From Thiomicrorhabdus sp965602805 (GTDB taxonomy: Bacteria; Pseudomonadota; Gammaproteobacteria; Thiomicrospirales; Thiomicrospiraceae): a stretch of DNA of 64,000 nucleotides. The stretch is taken from the NCBI GenBank assembly GCA_965602805.1, contig CBFCZK010000009.1:50878-114877 (forward strand), read 5' to 3'. The position numbers were made by a program, and so were the translations under genes. Each line of letters begins with the position of its first letter. Position 1 is the first letter of the stretch. The notes beneath the pieces are model-generated. The model did not search any database. It saw only the letters and a program-made list of their open reading frames with translations, and was not told where the DNA came from. Shown here piece after piece: positions 17,193-26,857 of the stretch.

Positions 17193-18293
17193 ATGCGTTT
17201 TCGTGTTATCTCTAATCAAAACATCACCCCTCTTTGCCAAGATAAATCACTTTATCATCTAGTGTTACAGCCTGAAAATGGCCAAATACTCGATTATCAA
17301 CCAGGCGACTGGTTAACCCTGCAAGCTGCCAATCAAGTTGAATGGGTCGATGCCGTGTTGGCTGAACTGTCTTTGTCAGGTGAAGAGTCAATTGAACTAC
17401 GCCGTATCGGCTCTGTCCCCGTTAAACAGGCGTTAACCCAATACTTAGAAATATCTCAGCTGAATCCGGCGATTCTCAATAAAATACAGCGTCAATACGG
17501 TTTAGGCGATTGGGTCGACAGACAAGCCATGATGGATTACGCCAACGGTCGAGATATTTTAGATTTGTTGCAAACCTTCACATCACTTAAAGGCTTAGGT
17601 TTTGAATTTCTTAGTTTACTCTCACCGCTTGCGCCAAGATATTATTCTATTGCTTCAGCATTCGTAGCGGTTGGCGGTGAAGTTCATCTAGTCGTCAAGT
17701 TGGTGACTTATTTCGCCGATGAATATAGCCGACTCACCAAACGTCGGCATTATGGTGTCGCCAGCTATGCGGTGAGTCAGTTGCAAGCCGAAGATGTAAT
17801 TGAGGGGGGGATTAAATCCAATCCAACTTTTAAACTCCCTCTGGATTTGAGTGTTCCTATTATCATGATTGGCGCGGGTACAGGCATTGCACCCTATATC
17901 GGTTTTATACAGCAACGTATCGCTGATAACGCCAGTGGTCAAAACACGCTGTTTTTTGGTGAAACCCACCAGGCCTACTCATTTCTATTTGCGGATTATC
18001 TGCAATCGTGTCAGAAAGTCGGTGAACTCAATTTGTTTACCGCTTTTTCAAGAGATCAATCAGAAAAAATCTATGTACAAGATGTCATAAAACAGCAGGC
18101 TGAGAATCTTTGGCAACAACTCCAACAGGGGGCGGTTATCTATATTTGTGGGGATCAACACGGTTTAGCAAAATCGGTTGAAAACACTTGGCTTGAGTTG
18201 ATTATGCAGTTTGATAAAGTGGGTTTAGAGAGTGCACAAAACACCTGGGAGGCCTGGCGAAAACAGAAACGCGTGCAGTTGGATGTGTATTAA
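17193..18293 (+). CDS. CysJ-like FAD/NADPH reductase lacking a flavodoxin domain
   Basis: Resembles the FAD- and NADPH-binding half of sulfite reductase flavoprotein or cytochrome P450 reductase. The insert-containing FAD domain covers about residues 1-215 with RYYSIASA and a GVASYAVSQL-type flavin motif. The NADPH domain covers about 220-365 with MIGAGTGIAPYIGFIQQR, LFFGETHQAYSF and YICGDQHGLAKSVE. The usual N-terminal FMN/flavodoxin domain is absent, so it must pass electrons straight to a partner or to a separate flavodoxin. ATG 17193 begins the recognisable domain; ATG 17148 would add 15 unrelated residues. The partner is not visible in the window. Confidence 0.78.
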   Translation: MRFRVISNQNITPLCQDKSLYHLVLQPENGQILDYQPGDWLTLQAANQVEWVDAVLAELSLSGEESIELRRIGSVPVKQALTQYLEISQLNPAILNKIQRQYGLGDWVDRQAMMDYANGRDILDLLQTFTSLKGLGFEFLSLLSPLAPRYYSIASAFVAVGGEVHLVVKLVTYFADEYSRLTKRRHYGVASYAVSQLQAEDVIEGGIKSNPTFKLPLDLSVPIIMIGAGTGIAPYIGFIQQRIADNASGQNTLFFGETHQAYSFLFADYLQSCQKVGELNLFTAFSRDQSEKIYVQDVIKQQAENLWQQLQQGAVIYICGDQHGLAKSVENTWLELIMQFDKVGLESAQNTWEAWRKQKRVQLDVY

Positions 18294-18364
18294 TGAAAGT
18301 TAATGACTACTAGAGGGCTTTGCCTGAATTGTTGTCAACTCCTGCAAAGCTCGCAGTTTACTGG

Positions 18365-19909
18365 TTACTCTAAAGAGAGTTTTAAACCAATCGCATTCAG
18401 GCGTTTGGCTTCGATTTCTAAATCCATTCTGGTTAGGGGGTGGTCTTGTAACCAGTTATCTTCAAATTCTAAGTGAATATGGTTTTTATTCTCAATGTAA
18501 AGCAGAGGGTCGGCTTGTTCGAAATCTCGACCCCTGTGAATACGCACCGCTAAACGCAGTAACACGGTTAAATAAATCTGTTGTTCGGCGCTTGTTTCAT
18601 CTAATTCGTCATAGACCGCGGTATTGAATTTTCCACGATGGTTTAACATCATGGCACTGAGCATCTGTTTTTCTTGTTGGTCAAAACCAGGCATGTCAGC
18701 TTGTTCAATCAAGTAAGCACTGTGATGGCGATAACGTCTGTAGCTGATGGCAATACCGCATTCATGCAGCATACTCGCCCATTTTAACAGGCGTTTCAGA
18801 TCATAATCGTTGGAGCGTAACTTCCAGGTGTTGTGGGCTTGTTTGAAGAGCGCTTTAGCGGTTTTGGCGACATGAGTCGCTTGTTGTGTATCGACTCGCA
18901 TCCACTGCTGCATGGCGCTGACACTGACTTCTCGAACATCTTCAGCATAGAGTCTACCGAGTGTGTCAAAGACTAAACCTTCACGGAGGGCATTTGCAGA
19001 GACGTGCATTCGTTGAATGCCCAACTCCATAAAGGTCGCCATTAAAATGGCTAAACCACCAGCCAATACAGGACGGCGTTCATCTTTTAAACCTTCCAGT
19101 TTAAGGGTGTCTGCTGATTCGGCTTCAACGAGCGCAGTAACTAGCTTTTCCATACCTGATAAGGTAATACCAGATTCTGACCAGCCATTTAACTCTAAAA
19201 TCTGACCAATGGATTTAATCGAGCCTGAGGCGCCAATGGCAGTGTCCCAACTGAGGTTTTTGAGTTTAATGCGATGTGGTCTGAGGACTTGACGACATTG
19301 TGATATGGCGAAATTCATACGTTCCGCACTGACTTTACCTTTAGGAAAACAGCTTTGTGTCATGCTGACACAGCCCATTTCGGTACTGGTTAGGTGGCTA
19401 TTTTCAAAGCCTTTACCAATGATATATTCGGTACTGCCACCGCCAATATCCATAACCAGCCGCTGTTCATCACTGGCGGCTAAACCATGTGCGACACCTA
19501 AATAGATTAGACGAGCCTCTTCTTGGCCTGCGATGATTTTAATGGTGTGCCCAAGCACTTGTTTGGCTTGTTTTAAAAATTCCGTGCTATTTTTGGCATT
19601 ACGTAATGTATTGGTGCCCACGGCACGCACGTTTTGAGCTGGAATGCCTTTTATACGCTGTCCAAACCGCTCTAGGCATTCAATAGCCTGTTGAAATGCT
19701 TTGTCCGTTAGCTTGCCGTTTTTATCCAGACCAGAGCGTAAACGTACCATCTCTTTATGCTTATCGACCACTTGCATCTGGCCGTGTGCTTCACGTGCGA
19801 TAATCATATGAAAACTGTTTGAGCCTAAATCAATCGCTGCATACAGAGATTGGTCTAATTCATTTTCTAGTTCGGGTGCTTTTTCAGTCTGTTTTGGCAT
19901 TTTTATCAT
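18365..19909 (-). CDS. ppx: Exopolyphosphatase (Ppx/GppA family)
   Basis: Releases phosphate from the ends of polyphosphate chains; relatives hydrolyse pppGpp. The sugar-kinase/Hsp70-like N-terminal half shows YAAIDLGSNSFHMIIA near residue 24, RAVGTNTLRNA near 98 and VMDIGGGSTEYIIG near 148. The C-terminal helical part carries the HD-like region MLHECGIAISYRRYRHHSAY near 378. At 514 aa it matches Ppx. It lies 98 bases downstream of ppk on the same strand, the classic ppk-ppx arrangement, so polyphosphate is made and degraded from one locus. Start choice between 19909 and 19900 is open. Confidence 0.9.
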   Translation of the reverse strand: MIKMPKQTEKAPELENELDQSLYAAIDLGSNSFHMIIAREAHGQMQVVDKHKEMVRLRSGLDKNGKLTDKAFQQAIECLERFGQRIKGIPAQNVRAVGTNTLRNAKNSTEFLKQAKQVLGHTIKIIAGQEEARLIYLGVAHGLAASDEQRLVMDIGGGSTEYIIGKGFENSHLTSTEMGCVSMTQSCFPKGKVSAERMNFAISQCRQVLRPHRIKLKNLSWDTAIGASGSIKSIGQILELNGWSESGITLSGMEKLVTALVEAESADTLKLEGLKDERRPVLAGGLAILMATFMELGIQRMHVSANALREGLVFDTLGRLYAEDVREVSVSAMQQWMRVDTQQATHVAKTAKALFKQAHNTWKLRSNDYDLKRLLKWASMLHECGIAISYRRYRHHSAYLIEQADMPGFDQQEKQMLSAMMLNHRGKFNTAVYDELDETSAEQQIYLTVLLRLAVRIHRGRDFEQADPLLYIENKNHIHLEFEDNWLQDHPLTRMDLEIEAKRLNAIGLKLSLE

Positions 19910-20007
19910 CTTGTAAATCGTTTGGGGGCATTTTACCTGGTTTCGTCGGTTTAACCCATCAAACGATTTTATAAAGGTCTTAAATTTTAGGAAGGATTGA
20001 TTTCGGC

Positions 20008-22155
20008 CTAGCTGTATTTTTCAATTAAAGCTTGCTGGGCATTAAAAGGTGTTTTTGCATCTTGCGGTTTGGGGATGTATGAACCATCGGCTTGCAGTAA
20101 CCAGGCGCCAGTATTGTCTTCTAAGTAGATGGCCAAACCTTCGGTATAGACCTGTTGAAAGCAGGCGGGATCTAAAATAGGGAAGCCTGTTTCAACCCGT
20201 GCGGTTAAATTGCGTTTCATCCAATCGGCACTTGAGCAGAATAGGTCAGGCTGGCCACCATCGTTTTCAAAATAGTAAATACGGTGATGTTCTAGGAAAC
20301 GGCCGATAATCGAGGTGACGGTAATGTTCTCAGATAACCCGGGAATACCTGGGCGCAAACTACAGATACCTCGGACAATTAAATCAATTTTAACGCCAGC
20401 CTGCGAGGCTTCATACAATGCATCAATAATGCTTTGCTCTTCTAAGCCATTCATTTTGGCAATGATTCGAGCAGGCCTACCCGCTTTGGCGTGTTCTGCT
20501 TCACGTTCAATGCGTTTTATCATGCCTGATAACAGCGTGAATGGAGATTGTAATAAGACTTCGAGATCTTTGGTGTCGCCCAAGCTCGTTAATTGCTGGA
20601 ATATTTTGGAGACATCACGACCAATCGCCGGATTGGCCGTCATTAGGCCAAAGTCAGAATAAAATCGGGTAGTGATATGGTGATAGTTACCAGTCCCCAT
20701 ATGGGTGTATTGGCGAATTTTATCGGCTTCGCGGCGCACCACTAAAATCATTTTAGCGTGGGTTTTATAACCGACCACACCGTACATAACGTGGACACCC
20801 GCATCTTGCAAACGAGTCGCCTGGATGATGTTATTACCTTCATCAAAGCGAGCGCGCAGTTCAACTACTGCCGTGACTTCCTTACCATTTTTAGCGGCAC
20901 GTTCTAGGGCTTTGATGATAAGGGAATCTTCGCCAGTACGATAAAGCGTCATACGGATGGCTAATACGTCCGGATCGGTGGCTGCTTGCTGTAAAAACTC
21001 GATAACCGGCGCAAATGCATCATAGGGGTGGTGCAGTAAAATATCCTTTTCACGAATTTTATCAAAAATATTCTGCTCAACTTGTTGGTGCGGAGTGAAG
21101 AGCTGAAAGATTTTTTTATGGCGACGTTTGGTCTTTTGTTGCTTTGCCGAGAAGGGTGGGAAGGATAAGTCTACTCGATTTATCATGCCTGGTACCGCAT
21201 CCAAACGGTGCAAATTAACAGGGCCATTCACTTGGTAAAGCGCGGCCTCATTCAGATTAAAGCGATCTAAGAGATAATCCACCATATTTCTTGGGCAGTT
21301 ATCCGCCACTTCTAAACGAATCGCCCCACCATATTGGCGACCGGAGAGTTCGCCTTGCAAAGCGCTCATAATATCGTCAACTTCTTCTTCATCGATAAAC
21401 AGATTGGTATTGCGCGTGACTCGAAATTGATAACAGCCCGTTACCGTCATGCCTGGAAAGAGGCGGGAGACATTGGCATGTAAAATAGAAGAAAGGAATA
21501 CAAAGTCATCCTGCCCTTCGGTCGCATTATCCGGTAACTTAATAATACGTGGTAAAGAGCGGGGTACTGGAACAATCGCCAGACCATTTGAACGTCCAAA
21601 AGCATCCTTACCTTCTAAAGAAACAATAAAGTTTAAGGTTTTATTTAAAACTTTTGGAAACGGGTGTGATGGGTCAAGCCCCACGGCACTCAAAACCGGT
21701 TGCAGTGATTCGATAAAATAATTGGTCAACCAGGCTTTGTGTTGTTCTGTCCAGTGGGTACGTCGCAGAAAACGAATCTGCTCTTTTTCTAAAGCAGGCA
21801 TGAGTAAGTGATTTAATGTTTGATATTGATCTTCTACAATTTCATGTGCGGTTTTCGATAAACACTCAATTACCTTTTTCGGATCTTGCTTATCGGGTTG
21901 CGTTAAAGCGCAAGGATCTTCTTTTAACTCATTCAGACTCGCGAGTCGAACTTCAAAGAATTCATCCATATTACTGCTGGAAATACATAGATACTTTAGG
22001 CGTTCCAATAACGGGATATCAGGGTTTTTGGCTTGCGCCAAGACTCGACGGTTAAACTCTAACAGACTCTGCTCGCGATTAATAAAACGTGGGTAGTCTA
22101 AGCTTTCTAAAGGAGTTGAATTCGTTAAGTTGTCATTTGTGGTGCTAGCAGACAT
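20008..22155 (-). CDS. ppk1: Polyphosphate kinase 1
   Basis: Polymerises the terminal phosphate of ATP into polyphosphate. The 715-aa protein has the N domain with PRFINREQSLLEFNRRVL, the head domain, and two phospholipase-D-like C-terminal domains. The autophosphorylated histidine lies in GYKTHAKMILVV near residue 455 and the second active-site histidine in FLEHHRIYYFEN near 613, with SSADWMKRNL following. AGGAA is six bases before the ATG. It heads a ppk-ppx pair and is preceded by palindrome copy 8. Confidence 0.95.
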   Translation of the reverse strand: MSASTTNDNLTNSTPLESLDYPRFINREQSLLEFNRRVLAQAKNPDIPLLERLKYLCISSSNMDEFFEVRLASLNELKEDPCALTQPDKQDPKKVIECLSKTAHEIVEDQYQTLNHLLMPALEKEQIRFLRRTHWTEQHKAWLTNYFIESLQPVLSAVGLDPSHPFPKVLNKTLNFIVSLEGKDAFGRSNGLAIVPVPRSLPRIIKLPDNATEGQDDFVFLSSILHANVSRLFPGMTVTGCYQFRVTRNTNLFIDEEEVDDIMSALQGELSGRQYGGAIRLEVADNCPRNMVDYLLDRFNLNEAALYQVNGPVNLHRLDAVPGMINRVDLSFPPFSAKQQKTKRRHKKIFQLFTPHQQVEQNIFDKIREKDILLHHPYDAFAPVIEFLQQAATDPDVLAIRMTLYRTGEDSLIIKALERAAKNGKEVTAVVELRARFDEGNNIIQATRLQDAGVHVMYGVVGYKTHAKMILVVRREADKIRQYTHMGTGNYHHITTRFYSDFGLMTANPAIGRDVSKIFQQLTSLGDTKDLEVLLQSPFTLLSGMIKRIEREAEHAKAGRPARIIAKMNGLEEQSIIDALYEASQAGVKIDLIVRGICSLRPGIPGLSENITVTSIIGRFLEHHRIYYFENDGGQPDLFCSSADWMKRNLTARVETGFPILDPACFQQVYTEGLAIYLEDNTGAWLLQADGSYIPKPQDAKTPFNAQQALIEKYS

Positions 22156-22305
22156 GTGGGTTCCTGAATTGAGTCGGTGTGATTATTGTAAGTATGAGAT
22201 TTTACCTATTCTAGCCGATTGTGGGTCTGAAAGTCAGGGGCGCTATATGAACTTTAGATGACAATGCGTTCAGTTTTGAGGTTAAAACAGGCTGTTTTGC
22301 CGTTG

Positions 22306-22317
22306 ACCAGGCCTGGT
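22306..22317. repeat. ACCAGGCCTGGT palindrome, copy 8
   Basis: Exact copy between yidD and ppk1, upstream of ppk1. Confidence 0.9.
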
Positions 22318-22397
22318 AAGTTACTGGATATTGAATAAAAAACGCTGTTTTTAAGGTCTGTTGCCAGCGGTTGGTTTGTAAGGACTGTTGTTATGGT

Positions 22398-22718
22398 TTA
22401 AGTTGGTTTATTTTCAGAACCTTCTTCAGTCGTTTGTTCTGTTTCAATCTCTACAGGTTCTTGGCAGGTTTTGGAGGATTGACAACCGCAACTCGGTACA
22501 GGGTCGACGCCACCGGGGTTTCCAGGATGACAGCGGAAGATGCGTTTGATGGCCAGCCAACCACCGCAGAGAATACCATGCTGTTTCAAAGCATCAATGG
22601 TGTAATGCGAGCAGCTTGGGTAAAAGCGACATCTTGGGCCAAGAATAGGGCTGATAAACAGTTGATAAAAACGCACTAGGCCGATAAGCAACCAAGTAAT
22701 TGGATTAAAGGGTTTCAC
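22398..22718 (-). CDS. yidD: Membrane protein insertion efficiency factor YidD
   Basis: Small amphipathic inner-membrane-associated protein thought to help YidC insert membrane proteins. It shows the invariant LVRFYQLFISPILGPRCRFY, PSCSHYTIDALKQHG and RCHPGNPGGVDPVP, with the conserved cysteines. The 106-aa product carries an extra acidic C-terminal tail with more cysteines (CGCQ). It starts with GTG at 22718, overlapping the TGA of the PAS-GGDEF-EAL gene. This placement is odd: yidD normally sits between rnpA and yidC in the rpmH region, none of which is here. Confidence 0.92.
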   Translation of the reverse strand: MKPFNPITWLLIGLVRFYQLFISPILGPRCRFYPSCSHYTIDALKQHGILCGGWLAIKRIFRCHPGNPGGVDPVPSCGCQSSKTCQEPVEIETEQTTEEGSENKPT

Positions 22719-25498
22719 GAAGAGATCGCTTTAAAATCAAGATTTTGGTAAAAATTGTGCTGATTCTCAACGAGCCATACTTCTAAGTCGTTAATGGAAA
22801 TCGGCCGACTAATATAATAGCCTTGGGCGTAGTTACAATCCAACCGAGTTAAAAACAACAACTGTTCATAAGTTTCAACACCCTCTGCAACCACGCGCAT
22901 ATTCAGATTGTGCGCTAGATTGAGAATGGCACTGGTAATACTGATGTCCTCTTCATCATCAGGCAAACCATCGATAAAACTTTTATCAATTTTTAAGATA
23001 CTCAAAGGGAATTTTTTCAGATAACTTAAAGATGAATAGCCGGTTCCAAAATCATCTACAGAGAGCCCAAAACCTTGATTACGAATTTCCTGGAAACGTA
23101 CGATGTTCTCTTCAGCATTCGACATAATGGAACGTTCGGTCAGCTCTATCTCCAAAAGGTGTGTGCTTAATTGTGCATTGGTCATCATCTTATGCACGGT
23201 TTCCAAGAAGTATGGATGTTGTAGTTGTGCGCTACTAACGTTAATGGCGATATGCAGCTCTTTGAAAGCGGTGTCTTGCCATTGAATAAGTTGTTGAATG
23301 CAGGTTTGAGCCACCCAATCACCGATGGTAATAATTAAACTAGACTCTTCAGCAATCGAAATAAACTCATCAGGCGGTACAAAGCCTAAAACAGGGTTGT
23401 TCCAACGAATTAGCGCTTCTACGCCGACGACTTTACCTGATTGCAAATTGATTTGTGGTTGATAAACAAGGGTAAACTCATTGTGGTTGAGGGCGGTGCG
23501 AAGGTGTTTTTCGATTAAGAAACGCTTGGAAAGTTGCTCTTCCATGGCATCGTTATAGACCGTAAAGGTGTTCTTGCCAGCGTCTTTGGATTGATACATG
23601 GCGGTATCAGCATGTCGCAGGAGAGTGTCCACATCTTCACCATCATTAGGATAAAATGCGATGCCGATACTGCCAGTGACATTCAAGTCATCTTGATCTA
23701 TTTTGACCAAACGTTCAATCTGCTGTAAGAGGCGCATGGAAATGCCCTGAACAGTAAGAGAGGTTGCATTGCCCAGCATAAAGACGAATTCATCGCCACC
23801 AAAACGACAGATATGTGTGTCTCGATCAGCGCCTCTGAGCGAGCTAGAGATACGTTTGGAGATGACTTTCAATAGCTTATCGCCAACGCTGTGCCCGAGT
23901 GAATCATTGACTTGTTTGAAACCATCCAAATCTAAAAACATCACCGCAAACTGCTTGAAGTGGTCTGCTGCAATATGTTGCTCTACATGACTTTTAAAAT
24001 AGCTACGGTTTTCTAAGTTGGTTAAGGGGTCAAAATAGGCTAACTGTTTAATTTCGACTTCCGCTTGGCGTTGATAAGTGACATCCTTTATGAAAAGACT
24101 GATTTCAAGCGCAGTATCGACTTGTAAGATTGAAGTGGTGACTTCGGCAATAATTTGATTACCGGACTGAGTGCGTAAACTGAGTTCTACTTTAGAAGTG
24201 TTACCACGTTGATGGTCTAGCTTAAGGTCATGTGTAAAAATTTCAATAAGACTGTTTTCTTGCGTGATATCTTTTGGGTCGAATTGTTCTCTATCGTTGA
24301 AGATAAGTTTGGCAATACACTGACCGATGGCTTCCTGCTCGGAATAGCCAAATATTCTACAGGCTTCAGGATTCCAACCTAAAACATAGCCATTATATTG
24401 AGTCACAATGACCGCATTTTGAGAGGTGGTAATAATTTGTGATAAACGGTTCTCAACGCGTTGTAAGTGTTTTGTATAACGATAGATAAAAACGCTAGAA
24501 GCGGTGATTAAGAAATAAAACAGTAGGGTTAGAAGGCCAATGATAATTAAAGGCATTACTTGGAAATCACTTAAATTCCAATAAGCGGTTAAATTAACCT
24601 GGCTTGTGGAATCTTCAGAAAGCAATGGCAAGCGATATTTAAATTCGATATTAAATACATCTAAAGCATCTGGGGCTGGAGTGATGATGTTTTTAGAAAT
24701 AGGATTGTTAGGTTGAGTAAAGGCGGTTGTGAGCAGCACTTCAGTATTCGAAAAAATATGTTTAATTTGCTGAGTAATCTGGGTTTCAACTGGAGTTAAA
24801 ATAAAAGCGACGCTCTTGACCTGAAGCTGTCTTTGACTTAATGACAGTTTGTCGGGGTCATTGATATATACGGGTTTGAACAGCAAAGTATAAAGACGCT
24901 GATCGAGTTTCATCTGAATGAGTTGTGCACTCACTTTATGTTGGCTTATGGCGAGCGTTAGTTTTTCATTTAAGTTTGGTAGGCTTAACAGGTCTTGACT
25001 CAGAAAAACTGAATTTTTTGGAACAAGTGGTGTAATCATTCGAACCGCTAAAGAATGCTCGAAGGGTTTTTCAATTTCATTTTCAAAGAGGCCTTTGCTA
25101 CGGATATTAAATGCCTCAAAACCATCGTGATGCATTTGTGCTTCAAAGCGATCTTTTTCAGTGATTGGCAGGTAAGTTGCCAAGCCTATGAGATGCGCTT
25201 GTTTATCCAGATTGAGCAGGCCTTGAGCAAAACTTTGATAGTTTTGTATGGATTTAACCGTGTTAGAAGTATGGTATTGAGTCAGTGCATCTAATAGGGT
25301 TTCAGCATGTTTTTCATTTTGTAGCTGTTGTCCAATAAGCGTTTCTACTTTATCCATAAAGCTGAGTTTTTCTTGGGTGTATTGGTACCAAGAGACTAGG
25401 CTTAAAGTAATCGTTAAAACGATTAGCCCCATTGCTATAAAGCCTAAACGTGCTCTCGGCGTAAGCGCTAACATGTTTTTAATACGTGAAGAAATCAT
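22715..25498 (-). CDS. Membrane PAS-GGDEF-EAL cyclic di-GMP signalling protein
   Basis: 927 aa. A transmembrane helix lies near residues 17-38; a periplasmic sensory region of about 270 residues follows, then a second helix (about 314-340), a PAS domain (about 350-465, NAVIVTQYNGYVLGWNPEAC), a GGDEF domain with an intact RFGGDEFVF near 568 and an EAL domain with an intact GVEALIRWNNP near 693. DDFGTGYSSL and a later EGVET, both typical of active phosphodiesterases, are also present, so both activities look possible. Its ATG overlaps the TGA of the upstream periplasmic binding protein gene, and its TGA overlaps the GTG of yidD. The likely signal is the ligand of the binding protein (inference). 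Confidence 0.92.
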   Translation of the reverse strand: MISSRIKNMLALTPRARLGFIAMGLIVLTITLSLVSWYQYTQEKLSFMDKVETLIGQQLQNEKHAETLLDALTQYHTSNTVKSIQNYQSFAQGLLNLDKQAHLIGLATYLPITEKDRFEAQMHHDGFEAFNIRSKGLFENEIEKPFEHSLAVRMITPLVPKNSVFLSQDLLSLPNLNEKLTLAISQHKVSAQLIQMKLDQRLYTLLFKPVYINDPDKLSLSQRQLQVKSVAFILTPVETQITQQIKHIFSNTEVLLTTAFTQPNNPISKNIITPAPDALDVFNIEFKYRLPLLSEDSTSQVNLTAYWNLSDFQVMPLIIIGLLTLLFYFLITASSVFIYRYTKHLQRVENRLSQIITTSQNAVIVTQYNGYVLGWNPEACRIFGYSEQEAIGQCIAKLIFNDREQFDPKDITQENSLIEIFTHDLKLDHQRGNTSKVELSLRTQSGNQIIAEVTTSILQVDTALEISLFIKDVTYQRQAEVEIKQLAYFDPLTNLENRSYFKSHVEQHIAADHFKQFAVMFLDLDGFKQVNDSLGHSVGDKLLKVISKRISSSLRGADRDTHICRFGGDEFVFMLGNATSLTVQGISMRLLQQIERLVKIDQDDLNVTGSIGIAFYPNDGEDVDTLLRHADTAMYQSKDAGKNTFTVYNDAMEEQLSKRFLIEKHLRTALNHNEFTLVYQPQINLQSGKVVGVEALIRWNNPVLGFVPPDEFISIAEESSLIITIGDWVAQTCIQQLIQWQDTAFKELHIAINVSSAQLQHPYFLETVHKMMTNAQLSTHLLEIELTERSIMSNAEENIVRFQEIRNQGFGLSVDDFGTGYSSLSYLKKFPLSILKIDKSFIDGLPDDEEDISITSAILNLAHNLNMRVVAEGVETYEQLLFLTRLDCNYAQGYYISRPISINDLEVWLVENQHNFYQNLDFKAISS

Positions 25499-26625
25499 GG
25501 TTGACTGTTTTCTTGATAGACAACGGCTTGACTGAGAAGTTGTGGTGGAATTAGATGTTCAACAGGTTTAATTAATTGTTTATTAATCCATGTTTGCACC
25601 TGTTGATTGGGTATGATTTCAAGAAGCTCTATAGGCGTGCCTTGTAAAATCTCTAAAGCGGTTAAAGCAGCCCACTGCCCCTGCTCGTCAGGCGATTTTG
25701 TCATGCCAAAGGCAACATAAGGCATCATCCAAGGTTGCGCTGCTAGAGTGATTTTTTGATTATACTTCTTCACCCACTGTAGATTCGTTTCGGCATTCCA
25801 GTGTGGAAAGGCGACATAGTTTCCAAGAATGATAATACTTACATCTGGATCTTCCTGGAGTTGACGGTAGAGACTACGCCACTGTTTTTGATTATGGGCT
25901 TGGTAAGCTGAACTTTTTAAGTTAAGTTGATTGATGATCTTGTGAAAATCGGCAATGTTATTATTTGCAGTATTGCCCAACGTGGTGAGGTAGGCAACAT
26001 GTAGGTGTCCAGAACCCATGCTTAATATCTGTTGTAATAAAAACTTAGTAGGCGCAATTTCAATCATGCCAGTGGTGTTTTGGTATGGCAGTCCATAATG
26101 TTTGGCGGTGTTGTTAATCGCGCAAAATACAAACGGTAGTTTGTGGTTTTTAAAATAGGGTTGAAGTACATATTTAACGGCATTGTCATCCGATACGATA
26201 ACCACATCGGGTTGACTTTCTTCAATAAAGTTTTTTGCTAATAGTCCTACGTCCGCCAATTTAACGTCATTTTTTATTTTTTTAGAATTCATGTAGAACG
26301 TTTTGAGTCGACATTTATTCTTGAGTTGTTGTTGAATGCCACGATCAACTCCATCTTGCCAAGCATAGCCGGGTGCGTAGGAGGCAATATGCACACAGAC
26401 AGGTTGTTCTTTGGTCGTTTTGGAAGCAGATAAAGTGTGATTAACTTGTTCTATTGCGAGTGCGGGTGTTAAGGCCGTCGTGAATAAAGCCATAAATAGG
26501 CTTAAGTTTAAAAAAAAACGGGTAATCAAAGGTGTTTGATTAAGGGAGGGGTCTTCTAAAGGTGTTCGCAGAGTGCGAGTCAGGAGAATAACGAAACCAT
26601 GTTTTAAAACGAAAAATAATTTCAT
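25495..26625 (-). CDS. Periplasmic ABC-type substrate-binding-like protein
   Basis: Exported 376-aa protein resembling the ABC_sub_bind family: two alpha/beta lobes with EQPVCVHIASYAPGYAWQDG near residue 77, QPDVVIVSDDNAVKYV near 140, GLPYQNTTGMIEI near 187 and HVAYLTTLGNTANNN near 215. Start 26625 is well supported by GGAGG five bases upstream, which gives an unusually long N-terminal leader; the hydrophobic core FFLNLSLFMALFTTALTPALA near residues 37-58 looks like the signal peptide. No permease or ATPase genes adjoin. It overlaps the PAS-GGDEF-EAL gene by four bases, so it most likely feeds ligand information to that sensor. Confidence 0.78.
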   Translation of the reverse strand: MKLFFVLKHGFVILLTRTLRTPLEDPSLNQTPLITRFFLNLSLFMALFTTALTPALAIEQVNHTLSASKTTKEQPVCVHIASYAPGYAWQDGVDRGIQQQLKNKCRLKTFYMNSKKIKNDVKLADVGLLAKNFIEESQPDVVIVSDDNAVKYVLQPYFKNHKLPFVFCAINNTAKHYGLPYQNTTGMIEIAPTKFLLQQILSMGSGHLHVAYLTTLGNTANNNIADFHKIINQLNLKSSAYQAHNQKQWRSLYRQLQEDPDVSIIILGNYVAFPHWNAETNLQWVKKYNQKITLAAQPWMMPYVAFGMTKSPDEQGQWAALTALEILQGTPIELLEIIPNQQVQTWINKQLIKPVEHLIPPQLLSQAVVYQENSQP

Positions 26626-26857
26626 TTAATCCTCCAAAAAAAACCTGGCTAAAGTGCCTAGGTATAAGCCTTTCCGGGGGCGAAAACTCAGGTCGATTTT
26701 TGACAAACGTTCTGATGTTATGCGTTCTGTTTTCCCCAGAATTCAGTAAGATAGTTCGCTTACCTAAAAATCATAGAAAAATATTACAATGTTTCAGGAT
26801 AGAATACCAACTATTAACGATAAATAAGCACTCTTAAAAGATGAAAGGAACTTTACC

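Noticed and set aside
26700..26730. TTGACA before pyrC as a promoter
   Set aside because: The -35 hexamer is perfect but no acceptable -10 box lies 16-18 bases downstream.
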